Source of the DNA: Aquipseudomonas alcaligenes MRY13-0052
GTDB lineage: Bacteria > Pseudomonadota > Gammaproteobacteria > Pseudomonadales > Pseudomonadaceae
Reading direction: 5' to 3'
Length of the DNA: 64,000 bases
Assembly: GCA_000474255.1 (NCBI GenBank)
Contig: BATO01000003.1
Span: forward strand, 1 to 64,000
Below the pieces are notes generated by a model. The model searched no databases. It had not been told where the DNA came from and saw only the letters and a program-made list of their open reading frames with translations. The position numbers and the translations under genes were made by a program. This document shows positions 32,410-42,182 of this stretch, in pieces. The stretch's first letter is position 1; the number at the start of each line of letters is the position of its first letter.

Positions 32410-35055
32410 TCATTCGGCAAACGCGATCTCCGTCCGCCCGCCGAGCGCGACGCAGCGCACCTCGACCTGCTGGTAGCTGGGGTCGTCCGGATCCTGTTCC
32501 GGCAGTTGGTAGTCGACTCGACAGGCCTTGTCCGGCCCTTCGCCCCAACGGACGATCAGCACACCCTCACGCGGCAGCCCGCGCAGGAATGCCCGCCCCC
32601 CCTGCCCCACCATGGCCAGGGAAACGCCCTGGGCATCGATGACGTCGGAGCCCAGCGGCGCGATCTGGCCGTCCTCGCGAAGGATGCGCAGCAACACCGG
32701 CACGCCGGTGATGGTCGGGTAGCTGAGCATCACCACGGCACCATGGCGCGGGGCCACCGCCTGCTCGGTGATCTGCAACTCGACGTTGCGCAGGGTGCCG
32801 ATCGGGTCGATCGCCACCTGGTTGTGGCGATAGGGGGCGAGGCCGCCGACCACCGCGTAACCGTTGCTGCCGACACGGGCGTTCATGTCGTTGCTGACAT
32901 AGGCCCCTTCCGCCCCCTTGGCCTCGACGACGGCATAGGTTTCGCTCTGGCTCTGGGTGAAGTTGATCCCACCCGGGTGGGCCACCAGGCTGCCACCAAT
33001 GCCGACGCTCTGCTGGCGGTAACCGGTGCCTTCGCTGTAGCTGGCGTTGAGCGACGCCGCCGGTGCGAAGTAATGGACGCTGCCGCCGGCGTTGCTCGAC
33101 CGGTCGCCCTGGTCGCTGCTGCGCGAGCCGTAGAGGCTGTAGTTCATCTGCGAGCGCTCGCCCGCGACGCCGCTGAGGCTGGCCTGGGTGTTGCTGCGCT
33201 TCCCGGACTGGCTGACCGAGCTACTGAGGAAGGGCGAGCGCACATCGCGCCCCAGGGGCACGCTGAAGGACAGCAGGTACTGGTTCTCGTATCCCGAGCC
33301 CATGCGCGCCCTGCCGGCCGAGGTGCTCATGGTTCCCCAGTTGAAGCCATTGGAGTAGCCGGCCTGGAAGGTCATGTCGCTACGCTGTCCGGCGTTCCAG
33401 TAGTTCTGTGCCGAACCGCTCAGGTAAAGGCTGCCGAAGTTCGACCCCAGGGGCTGACTGATGTTGGCCTGCAATCGGCTGCGCTGGCGGTAGAGGCGGC
33501 TATCGGGGTTGCCGACGGACTGCGCGTAGTCGCCGAACTCGAGATATCCCTCGCTGGAGAAGCGGTAGGCAGCCAGGGTGAAGTTGGTCTGGGTGCTGTC
33601 CAGCAGCTTGCTGTAGGTGACCCGGTAGCTCTGGCCGCTCCTGGGGGCGGAGTCGGCGACGGGACGCTCGGCGACATGCGAGCGGGTGACATCGAACGCG
33701 ACGGCCCCCAGCCCGGTACTGATCGCGACACCACCCTGGGCGGCCATGTACTTCTCGGCCACGATGCTGCCCAGGTAGCCGGTGAAGGCGTTGGTCACTC
33801 CGCGCTGGTAGGTACCCATGACGAACTTCGGCGATGCGTCCAGGCTGCGGTCCCGGTACTCGCCGGCAGTCACGCTGAAACGGGATACACCGGGGCGCAG
33901 CAACTGCGCCACCGAGGCATAGGGCACGACGAAGGAACGCTGGCGGCCGTCGGCCTCGGTCACCGTCACCTCGATGTCACCGGAGTAACCCGAGTCGTAG
34001 AGGTCGTCGATGCTGAAGGGCCCGGGTGCCACCGTCGCCTCGTAAAGCACCGATTGCCCCTGGCGCACGGTGACCTTGGCGTTGGTTTCCGCAACGCCCC
34101 GGATCACGGGGGCGAAACCGCGCTGGGAGTCGGGGAGCATGCGGTCGTCGGAACTGATCTGCACACCTCGGAAAGGCACGCTCTCGAACAGCTCGCCGGG
34201 CGTGTAGTAGTCACCGACCGTGAGTTGCGAGCGCAGACCGGTGAGGTCGCGCTGGGCATAGGTGCTGGCGTTGCTGTAGTGGCTGCGGGTAGGGCCGCCA
34301 TCCTGGCTGGAGCGGTTGTAGTAGCCGTTGGAGCGCAGGCGCCACTCACCGATATTGAGACCGTTGTTGAGCCCCAGGGACAGCTGGTTCGAACCGACGC
34401 CGCCGCTGTGGCTGCGGTAGCCGCTGGCGTTGTAGCCGATGAAGCCGGCCGTGACGCCGGCATCCCAGTCACGGGGGTCCACGTGCCCGCGTGCCTGTCG
34501 CCCCAGGTACGCCTGCGGGATGCTCAGCTGGGCGCGCAGCTCGGACAGATCAACCTCGACCTGCGCCTGCGGCACCAGGCGATCGAGTTCGACACAAGCC
34601 TCGTTGTCCATAATCGACTGCCGTGCGGCCTGGGGGTCCGGCAGGTTCGCCAGTTCGATGCCGAAGGTGCCGACGTGCTCGGGCTTGAAGCAGTAGCGCT
34701 GGATGACCGCAGCGCCCTCGCCCTCGCTGAGCACCCGCAACTCGTGCCGCCCCTTCCAGGCCTGGTTGACGTAGATATCCAGGAGATAGGTGCCGGGAGG
34801 CAGGACGTTTGCGTTGGCGAAGCGTGACAGGTCGACGGCCTCTTCCGCACCGCTACCGAAGAACGCCGGGTTGAAGACGGCATAACGGGCCGGGGAAACG
34901 CCTTCGTCCGCGTCCACCTGGCTCCAGTCGCTGAGCGCCAGGGAGGCGGCAAGGACCACGGCCGTGACCTTGAGCCGTCCACTACGGCGCGCGAGACGCA
35001 CCCTGCGGGTGCCGCGCGTAGCCGATCCCGGATACCTGTCTGAAAGAGCTTTCAT
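32410..35055 (-). CDS. fimbrial outer-membrane usher (FimD/PapC family)
   Basis: 881 residues. After a long, basic leader, the usher N-domain begins YAVFNPAFFGSGAEEAVDLSRF and has the NVLPPGTYLLDIYVN motif. The barrel region includes SVPFRGVQISSDDRMLPDSQRGFAPVIRGVA and the usher signature GPFSIDDLYDSGYSGDIEVTVTEADG, then repeated beta-strand segments and C-terminal plug/CTD domains with a Cys pair (ACRVDYQ...VRCVAL). It translocates chaperone-bound subunits. It lies 77 bp after the chaperone gene in the same direction. No subunit gene follows. Confidence 0.94.
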   Translation of the reverse strand: MKALSDRYPGSATRGTRRVRLARRSGRLKVTAVVLAASLALSDWSQVDADEGVSPARYAVFNPAFFGSGAEEAVDLSRFANANVLPPGTYLLDIYVNQAWKGRHELRVLSEGEGAAVIQRYCFKPEHVGTFGIELANLPDPQAARQSIMDNEACVELDRLVPQAQVEVDLSELRAQLSIPQAYLGRQARGHVDPRDWDAGVTAGFIGYNASGYRSHSGGVGSNQLSLGLNNGLNIGEWRLRSNGYYNRSSQDGGPTRSHYSNASTYAQRDLTGLRSQLTVGDYYTPGELFESVPFRGVQISSDDRMLPDSQRGFAPVIRGVAETNAKVTVRQGQSVLYEATVAPGPFSIDDLYDSGYSGDIEVTVTEADGRQRSFVVPYASVAQLLRPGVSRFSVTAGEYRDRSLDASPKFVMGTYQRGVTNAFTGYLGSIVAEKYMAAQGGVAISTGLGAVAFDVTRSHVAERPVADSAPRSGQSYRVTYSKLLDSTQTNFTLAAYRFSSEGYLEFGDYAQSVGNPDSRLYRQRSRLQANISQPLGSNFGSLYLSGSAQNYWNAGQRSDMTFQAGYSNGFNWGTMSTSAGRARMGSGYENQYLLSFSVPLGRDVRSPFLSSSVSQSGKRSNTQASLSGVAGERSQMNYSLYGSRSSDQGDRSSNAGGSVHYFAPAASLNASYSEGTGYRQQSVGIGGSLVAHPGGINFTQSQSETYAVVEAKGAEGAYVSNDMNARVGSNGYAVVGGLAPYRHNQVAIDPIGTLRNVELQITEQAVAPRHGAVVMLSYPTITGVPVLLRILREDGQIAPLGSDVIDAQGVSLAMVGQGGRAFLRGLPREGVLIVRWGEGPDKACRVDYQLPEQDPDDPSYQQVEVRCVALGGRTEIAFAE

Positions 35056-35132
35056 AGTCGTACCTGGCGCATCGATGAATGGCGCGCGAACGATCGAGCG
35101 GCATCAGCGCCTTGCGCGCACGAGCCGCCGGC

Positions 35133-35867
35133 TCACGGCTCCAGCCTCGCCTCGTGCCCAATGGATGAGCCGTAGTCGTTGATCCACTTCGTCACCACCG
35201 TGGCGGCCGATCCCCGCTGCACCGCACCCGGCAGGGGGAAGTCGCGGCTTCCGAGCGGCGGCACCATCCCATCGCCGGCCTCGTGCGCCCGCCCGCCGAC
35301 ATTCAGCGAGACGTCGCTGAACGACACATGGAAGGCGCCGGGGTTGCTCGCTCGCAGCACGCTTTCCGCGCCGTTCTGCACCAGCCGCCAGCTGATCTGC
35401 TGGGCCGCTCCGGACGCGCTACCCGGCAAGCCGGACGGCCGATAGAAGAGTTTCAGGCGGGTGCGGATGGCGAACTGCATGGAGTTGCCGCTGTCCGCCG
35501 TGGGTTGTGGCGGGACATCCAGGAGGTTGAGCCAGAACACCGTCTCGCGGTCAGTGGGCAGTGCCTCGCCCGTGAACGCCAGGCGCAGGCTCTGCCCCTT
35601 GCCCGGGTCGAGGCGGAAGATCGGCGGCGTGAGCAGAAAAGGCGCATCGGCCTGGTCCGGCTTGCTCGACGGGTCGCCGCGATCGATCCAGGCCTGCACC
35701 AGGGAAGGCTCCGTACCGTCGTTGCTCACCCGTACGCTGATTTCCTGCTGCTTGGCGGGATAGATGAAACGGGTGCCGTTCACCACCATGCCGGCCTGCA
35801 CGCTCGGCAGGAAGGTGGCGATGAAGAGTGCGGCGATCAATCGGGTGATCCTTGCAGTGGGATGCAT
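35133..35867 (-). CDS. periplasmic fimbrial chaperone (PapD/FimC family)
   Basis: 244 residues with a signal peptide (LIAALFIATFLPSVQA). The PapD-fold hallmarks are NGTRFIYPAKQQEISVRVSNDG, LVQAWID, PPIFRLDPGKGQSLRLAF, the signature ETVFWLNLLDVPP and IRTRLKLFYRPSGL. It folds and guards subunits until they reach the usher. The start at 35867 fits the signal peptide and an AGGA site; the frame upstream to 36083 is not protein-like. It is the first gene of a chaperone-usher pair. Confidence 0.94.
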   Translation of the reverse strand: MHPTARITRLIAALFIATFLPSVQAGMVVNGTRFIYPAKQQEISVRVSNDGTEPSLVQAWIDRGDPSSKPDQADAPFLLTPPIFRLDPGKGQSLRLAFTGEALPTDRETVFWLNLLDVPPQPTADSGNSMQFAIRTRLKLFYRPSGLPGSASGAAQQISWRLVQNGAESVLRASNPGAFHVSFSDVSLNVGGRAHEAGDGMVPPLGSRDFPLPGAVQRGSAATVVTKWINDYGSSIGHEARLEP

Positions 35868-36039
35868 CGGTTTTTCCTGAATGGCCGCCGCCCGGGGCGG
35901 GCCGGGCGGGTGGCGATTGGTCCTGATTCGTGGCGGGGAAGGCGGGAACGAAGGCCGCAGTGGCGGCGTGCCTTTTCCCGGGGGAGGATGATATCGAGCG
36001 ACACACCCGCCATCCGGCTTCGAGCACCAGGGAAAACCG

Positions 36040-36054
36040 TAGGAAAAGTCCTTA
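36040..36054 (-). promoter_or_regulatory. TAGGAAAAGTCCTTA element upstream of chaperone gene
   Basis: TAGGA-aaag-TCCTTA is an imperfect palindrome in an AT-rich stretch 173-187 bp before the chaperone start; with its left neighbour it reads CGTAGGAAAAG. It shares GTAGGAA with the other promoters of the block and resembles the paired-heptamer sites of RcsB/EvgA/BvgA-type regulators. Confidence 0.5.
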
Positions 36055-36170
36055 AAAAGCCAGGAAAAAGCCGTCAACTGCAAAAATGAGGCAGGGGTCG
36101 AATCAGCGGATGCGCAAAGTCAGAGCGCGGGAGTACGCAGGGGAGGCCCTTCACCAGGGAAGGACCCCGG

Positions 36171-36806
36171 CTAGGAAGCGGTGCTGTTGGCCAGATCGTT
36201 ACGCCGGGCGAATTCGATCAGCTCCAGCAACGAGCCGAGGTTGAGCTTCTGCTGGATGCGACTCTTGTAGGTACTGACGGTCTTGTTGCTGAGCAGCATC
36301 AGGTCGCCGATCTGCTTGTTGGAGAGACCCGACGCCAGGTACTGCAGCACCATCAGCTCTTGGTTGGACAGACGTGCGACCAGCTCGGCCTCGCTGGTCA
36401 GGGCGGTCTGGCCCGCCTGCAACGCATCGGCCGGGTAGAAGGAAAACCCCGCGCTGATCGAGTTGATCGCGATGACGAGGTTCTGCAGGTCCTCTTCCTT
36501 GCTGACGAATCCCTTGGCGCCCGCCTGCATGCAGCGCTGGCAGAAGCTCTCGGCGGGTTGCGACGTGAGCACCAGCACATGGCTGTCGAGCTCCAGGGCG
36601 CGGATGCGGGCGATCACCTTGAGCCCGTCCAGGCGCGGAATGCCGATATCGAGGATGACGATGTCGGGCTCGTGCTGGCGAATCAATTGCAGCGCATCGA
36701 CACCGTTGTCCGTCTCCGCAAGCACCTGGATGCCATTGCGTTCCAGCAGCATGCGCACGGCGAGGCGGATGACGGGATGATCGTCGACTATCAGGGCACT
36801 TCTCAT
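36171..36806 (-). CDS. NarL/FixJ-family response regulator (BvgA/RocA-like)
   Basis: 211 residues: receiver (MRSALIVDDHPVIRLAVRMLLE; Asp in DIVILDIGIPRLDG) and LuxR-type helix-turn-helix (LSNQELMVLQYLASGLSNKQIGDLMLLSNKTVSTYKSRIQQKL). The Met at 36806 starts the receiver. This is the class of RocA1, EvgA and BvgA, which take phosphate from hybrid kinases like the one at 38169-41813. It lies upstream of the chaperone-usher genes in the same direction and is the likely direct activator. Confidence 0.93.
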   Translation of the reverse strand: MRSALIVDDHPVIRLAVRMLLERNGIQVLAETDNGVDALQLIRQHEPDIVILDIGIPRLDGLKVIARIRALELDSHVLVLTSQPAESFCQRCMQAGAKGFVSKEEDLQNLVIAINSISAGFSFYPADALQAGQTALTSEAELVARLSNQELMVLQYLASGLSNKQIGDLMLLSNKTVSTYKSRIQQKLNLGSLLELIEFARRNDLANSTAS

Positions 36807-36880
36807 GTCGATATCTTCCGAGGGACACGGGCACAACGCCAAGGCACGGCAGGTGGGGCTACGCGCTGGCGTTGATGAAC

Positions 36881-36890
36881 TTTCCTACAA
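36881..36890. promoter_or_regulatory. TTTCCTACAA element between the response-regulator gene and the EAL gene
   Basis: TTTCCTACAA (reverse TTGTAGGAAA), with AAGGGGAAG nearby, in the 165-bp divergent spacer 36807-36971. Same GTAGGAA word as in the other promoters of this block. Confidence 0.45.
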
Positions 36891-36971
36891 GCCAAGGGGA
36901 AGGTTCGCCTAGCTCGGCGACCGTCCCCCTAAGTAACGTAATCGGCCACGCGATTCTGCCGAGTAAAACCG

Positions 36972-38150
36972 ATGAAGAACATAAGCATTCTGGTTCTGGA
37001 AGACGAACCCTTCCAGCGTCTGTTGGCCATGGCCGCCTTGAAAAAGCTCGGCCTGAAGGACATCTGCGGCGCCGGGGACGGCACCGAAGCACTGGCCATG
37101 CTTCAGGAACGCGGTGGCGTCGATATCGTGCTTTGCGACCTGCGCATGGCCGGCATGGACGGCCTGGCCTTCCTGCGCCACGCCAGCCAACGGGGCCTGG
37201 CACGCGCTGTAGTACTGAGCAGCGCGGTGGAGCCGGTGCTGCGCCAGGCCACCATCTCGATGATCCGCTGTCTGGGTCTGGAGTTCCTCGGCGACCTTGG
37301 CAAGCCCTTCGATATCGGTCGCGCCAACCAGTTGCTGCGCGCCTTCGATCCCGCCGTAGAACTGCCACCCGGTAAACCGGAGGTGGTTGAGATCCCCTCC
37401 CTGAGCGACTTGCTCGACGGCTTCGAGCGCGGCGAGTTCGAAGCCTGGTTCCAGCCAAAGTTCGATATGCGCAGTGGTGCACTGCAAGGTGCGGAGCTGC
37501 TCGCCCGCTGGCGCCACCCGCAATACGGCGTCCTCAGCCCGGCGCACTTCCTGGCCCAGGTCGAAAGCAATGGCCTCATCGACCGCCTGTTCTGGCAGCT
37601 CTTCGAGCAGGGCCTGACACTACAGCGTGACCTGGCCATCGTGGGGCAGCGCATCGAGTTGGCGTTCAACATCCAGCCCAGCCAGTTGAGCGACCAGAAA
37701 ATGGTCGAACGTATCGCCCGCCGCCTGCAGGAAAGTGGCCTGCCCGCCGATGGGTTGAACTTCGAAGTGACCGAAACGGGCCTGCTGCGGGCACCCGCTG
37801 CCAGCCTTGAAAACCTCGTCAGGTTGCGCCTGATGGGCTGCGGCCTGGCCATGGATGACTTCGGCGCCGGCTACTCCTCGCTCGACCGCTTGTGCGAACT
37901 GCCCTTCAGCCAGATCAAGCTCGACTCTTCGTTCGTGCGCAAACTGCAGAGCCACCCACGTTGCGCCGCGGTGGTCAGAAGCGCTGTAGCCCTGGCTAGC
38001 ACGATGGACATTTCCCTGGTGGTGGAAGGGGTAGAAAGCAAGGAGCAGAAGACGCGCCTGCTGGAGCTGGGCTGCTCCCTGGCGCAAGGGTTTCTCTTCG
38101 CCCGCCCCATGGACGGCGCCGCCTTGAAGCGCCATATCGCGCAACGATGA
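36972..38150 (+). CDS. receiver-EAL c-di-GMP phosphodiesterase (RocR/PvrR-like)
   Basis: 392 residues, the same size and architecture as RocR. Receiver domain 1-125 (ISILVLEDEPFQR; Asp in VLCDLRMAGMDG), EAL domain 150-390: GAELLARWRHP in place of the EAL motif, FNIQPSQL, FEVTETGLL, MDDFGAGYSSLDRL, IKLDSSFVR, VVEGVESKEQ, AQGFLFARP. The metal and catalytic residues (Glu of ELL, Asn, Glu, Asp-Asp, Lys, Glu, Gln) are retained, so hydrolysis of c-di-GMP is expected. In P. aeruginosa, RocR/PvrR counter the fimbria-activating regulator in the same system. Confidence 0.94.
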   Translation: MKNISILVLEDEPFQRLLAMAALKKLGLKDICGAGDGTEALAMLQERGGVDIVLCDLRMAGMDGLAFLRHASQRGLARAVVLSSAVEPVLRQATISMIRCLGLEFLGDLGKPFDIGRANQLLRAFDPAVELPPGKPEVVEIPSLSDLLDGFERGEFEAWFQPKFDMRSGALQGAELLARWRHPQYGVLSPAHFLAQVESNGLIDRLFWQLFEQGLTLQRDLAIVGQRIELAFNIQPSQLSDQKMVERIARRLQESGLPADGLNFEVTETGLLRAPAASLENLVRLRLMGCGLAMDDFGAGYSSLDRLCELPFSQIKLDSSFVRKLQSHPRCAAVVRSAVALASTMDISLVVEGVESKEQKTRLLELGCSLAQGFLFARPMDGAALKRHIAQR

Positions 38151-38168
38151 ACCGCGCTGCAGCGCAGC

Positions 38169-41100
38169 TCAAGCCTCCTGCAGGTGCTCGCGCAGCCCGC
38201 TCTCCAGCTCTGTCAGCGCCCGCGCAAGCGCATCGCCCGCCTGCCGCAGCCGAGCCCCATCGGGCGGCGCATCGGCAGTGGCCGCCATCAATTGCCGGCA
38301 GGCCGCTATCACCCCCGCCGCCTTGACGACCCGCGCCGCGCCGATCAGCCGGTGAGCCAGCTCGGCAAGCCCCTCGGCATCGCCCGCCTCCAGCAACGGG
38401 GCCAGGGCCACGAGATCCTTGCGGTTGGTCGCCAGCAACTCACCCAGCAGGTTTCTCACCAGCGCTTCATCGCCCCCGGTGAGTGGCTGCAGGGGGGCCA
38501 GGTCGAACAACGCCCCCTCATCCAATGGTTCCGCGCCCTGCTGGCGCTCCCGGGCATGGACCCCAAGCGCCCGCTGCAGGGCATCCAGGCCGATGGGTTT
38601 GATCAGGCATTCATCCATGCCGGCGGCCAGGCCCCGCTCGATCTCCTCGGGCTGGGCGTCGGCGGTCAGCCCGATGATGCACACCGCCGCCAGGCCCCGC
38701 TCGCGTTCCTCCAGGCGTATGGCAGCAGCCAGCTCGGCACCGCTCATGCGCGGCATGTGGCAGTCGGTGGCCACGGTATCGAAGTGCCCTTCGCGCCAGC
38801 GCTGCAAGGCTTCTTCGCCATCGCCCGCTTCCTCCACCTCATGGCCGAGGAAGACCAATTGCTGCTGCAGGATCTGCCGGTTCACCGGGTGATCGTCCAC
38901 CACCAGTACGCGCAACCGCCGTGAGGCCACCACTGCAGCGACCGGCGCCGCCTCCATGGGCGGTACGGGGTCCAGGCGGTGCAGGCGCAAGCTCACATCC
39001 ACCCGAGTACCGCGCCCAGGGACGCTGTCGAGGCTCAGGCGCCCGCCCATCATTTCGCAGAGCGAGCGGCAGATGACCAGGCCCAGCCCGGTACCGTCCA
39101 CCGGCTGGCCTGCCCGCTCGATGCGGGAGAAGGGCCGGAACAGGCGCGCCTGGTCCGCTGGCGAGATGCCGATGCCGCTGTCCTCGATGCTCAGGCTGAC
39201 CCTGAGCATCCCCGCCTCCGAGGTATCTCCGTCAACGCGAACGCTGACCCGCCCATGGGTGGTGAACTTGATGGCGTTGCTCACGAGGTTGGACAGGATC
39301 TGCTTGAAACGCTGCCCATCCACCAGCACATCACCCTGGATGCTGCCGTCGATCTCCAGCGCCAGCTCCAGGCGCTTCTGGCGCGCCAGGCCATCGAACA
39401 CCCGGGCCACCGACTCGACCAGTTCGCGCAGGTTGGCGCGCCCGGGCGCAAGGCTGAGCCGCCCCGACTCGATGCGCGCGATATCGAGGATGTCGCCGAT
39501 CAGCGTCAGCAGGCTCCTGGCGGAGCCGTAGGCGACCTGGATGCCGGCCGGGTCGATGGGCCCGCTCTCGGCGCGTTTCAGGGCCAGCTCGAGGATGCCG
39601 ATCACCGCGTTCATCGGCGTGCGGATCTCGTGGCTCATGGTGGCGAGGAATGCCGTCTTGGCGCGGCTGGCGTCGTCGGCCTGGCGCTTCGCAGCCTCCA
39701 GCTCGCGGACCAGGTGATGGTGCTCGGTAATGTCCAGCCAGCCGCCAATCACACCCTTTATCGCGCCGGTGGAGTCCTGGAAGGGCTGGATCCAATGCTC
39801 GATCCACAGCCGCCGACCACCCAGTTCCAGTTCGTGCGTGCCCTGGATCAGACCCCCGCCCTCCATAGCCTGGAGGTAGCTCTCGTGGAAGAGCGGCGCG
39901 GCTTCGAAGGTCAGTGGCAGCTCCGCCACCGTGCAGCCCAGCACCTGCTCCCGCTCCAGGCCAAGGGTCTGCAGGTAGCTGCGGTTGCAGGACAGCATCC
40001 GGCCAGCCGTGTCACGCACATAGACAGGGGGCGGCATGCTGTCGATCAGGGTTTCGATGAAGCGCAACTCGTCGTTGAGCTGCCGCTCCGCTGCCCGCCG
40101 CTTGCGCACCTCACGACGCAGGCGCAGCCCCCAGGCGAGCACCAGCCCCAACAGCACCAGGGCACCGATGACGATCTGCAGGATCAGCTGGTTGTAGTCG
40201 CGCCAGGTCTGCGCGCTCATGGCCGGGCTGCCGCGCCAACGATTGGCGGCGGCATTCAGCTCATCCGGCGCCAGGCTGCCGAGCGCCTTGTCGAGGATCG
40301 ACTGCAACTCGACATCGCCGCGGCGCATCGCAAAGTTCGCGGTGGCCGGGTCGATGGGCACCAGGGACGACACCGCCAGCCGATTGCGGAACAGCCGCAC
40401 CACGTAATAGCGGGCAGTGGGCAACGACACCAGCGCCGCATCGGCGTCGCCGCTGTAGACCAGGTTCATGGCATCCAGCGACGAGGCCGCCGCCAGCAGC
40501 TCCGCGCCTGGGTAGATGCCCCGGGCCTCCTCGGTCGCCACATGCCCAGCGGCGATGGCCAGACGCTTGCCATCGAGGCCGTCGAGCGGCTCGGCAAGGC
40601 CGTCTTGCGCCCTTCTCGCCACCAGCACGAAGGGATTGGTGACCACCGGCCGGGTGAAGCGCAGCGTGCTTTCACGTTCACGTCCCTGGGTGAGGATGGC
40701 CAGATCGAAACGCCCCTGGCGCAAGCTCTCCATCTGGTCGGCAAGGCTGCCCCGGCGGCTGACCGCCTCGAACTGCAGGCCGGTGCGCAGGGACACCATC
40801 TCCAGCAGGTCGGCGGCGATGCCGCGGAACTGGCCCTGGGCATCGAAGAACGCCATCGGCGCCATGTCGTCGTCGATCACCAGGCGCACGCGCGGATGGC
40901 GCTCCACCCAGCGCCGCTCCTCCGCCGTCAGCGGCAACGGCTCCAGTGCCGGCATCACGCCGCTGCCCACCCAGCGCTTGGCGATGCCCTCCAGGCGCGA
41001 GCGGCCCAGAGCGCGCAGGGCCGCATCCAAGCCGCGAAGCAATTGCGGGTCCCCAGGGCGAACGATGAAGGCCACGCCATCGGCCTGGAGCTCGGCGAAG

Positions 41101-41813
41101 CGCTCGAAGCGCACCAGACCATAGAAACCCCGGTTGATCCGGTAGTAAGCGGTCAGCACGTCGCCCAGGTACAGATCGGCCTTGCCGAAGGCCACCGCGG
41201 CCAGTGCCTCATCCACCGAGCCCGCCGCCACCAGGTGCGCGCCGGGGAAGCCCTGGCGCAACGCGGGATCGGTGAGGTATTCGGTGGTGGTGGCGATGGT
41301 CAGCCCGGCCATGTCGGCCGGGAATTCGCGGCCATCCTCCTGGCGGCGGAACAGCGCGGCGTGCTCGATGGCGAACGGCTGGCTGCGTGCCACGGCAGCC
41401 CCATGCAGGCCGTGACTGGATGCGCTGGCCATATCGATCTCGCCCTCCTCCAGCGCCCGGGCCACGGCGGCCTGGTCGGGCAGCCTGCGCAGGACGACGC
41501 GCATGCCGAGCATCTGGCCGACCAGCGCCACCACATCCGCCGTCATGCCCTCGAAACGGCCATCGCGCTGCAGCATCGCCAAGGGCGCCTCAATGTCGCC
41601 CGCCACCCCCAGCACCAGCTCGCGCTTCTGCCGCAGCCAGTGCCAATCGCTTTCGCCAAGGGTGAGTTCCTGCTGGTCCACCCGCAGCTGGCTGGCCAGG
41701 CGCAGGGGGATGGTTTCCTGGGAAGCGGCCCGTGCCGACAGGGCGAGCGGCAACAGCCAGAGGCTCAGGCAGAAGTACTGCACAAGTACGCGGAGTGAAA
41801 TATGACGGAACAC
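38169..41813 (-). CDS. BvgS/RocS-type hybrid sensor kinase
   Basis: 1214 residues: signal peptide; two tandem periplasmic SBP_bac_3 (Venus flytrap) domains (about 50-285 and 290-530, with VRLVIDDDMAPMAFFDAQGQFRGIAADLLE); membrane helix (LILQIVIGALVLLGLVLAWGLRL); PAS (FIETLIDSMPPPVYVRDTAGRML); HisKA (ATMSHEIRTPMNAVIGILELAL); HATPase; receiver (VLVVDDHPVNRQILQ, Asp in TDCHMPRMSG); C-terminal Hpt (LAELAHRLIGAARVV). A complete His-Asp-His relay for handing phosphate to NarL-type regulators. It resembles RocS1/PvrS/RcsC kinases of the cup fimbrial systems. Convergent with the EAL gene; 18 bp separate their stops. Confidence 0.94.
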   Translation of the reverse strand: MFRHISLRVLVQYFCLSLWLLPLALSARAASQETIPLRLASQLRVDQQELTLGESDWHWLRQKRELVLGVAGDIEAPLAMLQRDGRFEGMTADVVALVGQMLGMRVVLRRLPDQAAVARALEEGEIDMASASSHGLHGAAVARSQPFAIEHAALFRRQEDGREFPADMAGLTIATTTEYLTDPALRQGFPGAHLVAAGSVDEALAAVAFGKADLYLGDVLTAYYRINRGFYGLVRFERFAELQADGVAFIVRPGDPQLLRGLDAALRALGRSRLEGIAKRWVGSGVMPALEPLPLTAEERRWVERHPRVRLVIDDDMAPMAFFDAQGQFRGIAADLLEMVSLRTGLQFEAVSRRGSLADQMESLRQGRFDLAILTQGRERESTLRFTRPVVTNPFVLVARRAQDGLAEPLDGLDGKRLAIAAGHVATEEARGIYPGAELLAAASSLDAMNLVYSGDADAALVSLPTARYYVVRLFRNRLAVSSLVPIDPATANFAMRRGDVELQSILDKALGSLAPDELNAAANRWRGSPAMSAQTWRDYNQLILQIVIGALVLLGLVLAWGLRLRREVRKRRAAERQLNDELRFIETLIDSMPPPVYVRDTAGRMLSCNRSYLQTLGLEREQVLGCTVAELPLTFEAAPLFHESYLQAMEGGGLIQGTHELELGGRRLWIEHWIQPFQDSTGAIKGVIGGWLDITEHHHLVRELEAAKRQADDASRAKTAFLATMSHEIRTPMNAVIGILELALKRAESGPIDPAGIQVAYGSARSLLTLIGDILDIARIESGRLSLAPGRANLRELVESVARVFDGLARQKRLELALEIDGSIQGDVLVDGQRFKQILSNLVSNAIKFTTHGRVSVRVDGDTSEAGMLRVSLSIEDSGIGISPADQARLFRPFSRIERAGQPVDGTGLGLVICRSLCEMMGGRLSLDSVPGRGTRVDVSLRLHRLDPVPPMEAAPVAAVVASRRLRVLVVDDHPVNRQILQQQLVFLGHEVEEAGDGEEALQRWREGHFDTVATDCHMPRMSGAELAAAIRLEERERGLAAVCIIGLTADAQPEEIERGLAAGMDECLIKPIGLDALQRALGVHARERQQGAEPLDEGALFDLAPLQPLTGGDEALVRNLLGELLATNRKDLVALAPLLEAGDAEGLAELAHRLIGAARVVKAAGVIAACRQLMAATADAPPDGARLRQAGDALARALTELESGLREHLQEA

Positions 41814-41900
41814 CGGGCCGACCTGTTTCTAGGCGTTGGATGAAAGGAACATTAGTTGAAGAGCGGCAGGTCGTTAATCGTCTGAGTGCATTTAAAACTG

Positions 41901-41917
41901 CCTACATAGGCTGTAGG
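41901..41917. promoter_or_regulatory. CCTACA-N5-TGTAGG palindrome upstream of the hybrid kinase
   Basis: Perfect 6-bp arms around TAGGC, extending to TGTAGGAAAC on one side. This is the most symmetric example of the GTAGGAA word in the block and resembles the known EvgA-type site (TTCYTACA/TGTARGAA). It lies 88-104 bp upstream of the kinase start. Confidence 0.55.
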
Positions 41918-42149
41918 AAACTTCCCAAACACCCGGACCCGGCCTTCACCGCGAATATACTTCCCGCCTCACGTATTCAGCCAACTCCCCAGGCGCCACG
42001 GCCAAAAGACCCGTGGCCGCTGGCGTGACCCACTGGGATCACGTCAGGAATATTAGGAATTGTCTGAAAGACTTCAACATAACTTCCGAAGAAATATCCC
42101 ATAGCGTCGGATCGACCTACAGCGGTTATTGATCCGCCTTGGGTAACTT

Positions 42150-42182
42150 GTTTGCGCTGCGCCCACCGGCAATTGCGCAAAC
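42150..42182. promoter_or_regulatory. inverted repeat GTTTGCGC-N17-GCGCAAAC
   Basis: Perfect 8-bp arms, 88-120 bp before the second response-regulator gene. It is either an operator or part of a leader hairpin; no match to a known regulator could be made. Confidence 0.45.
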
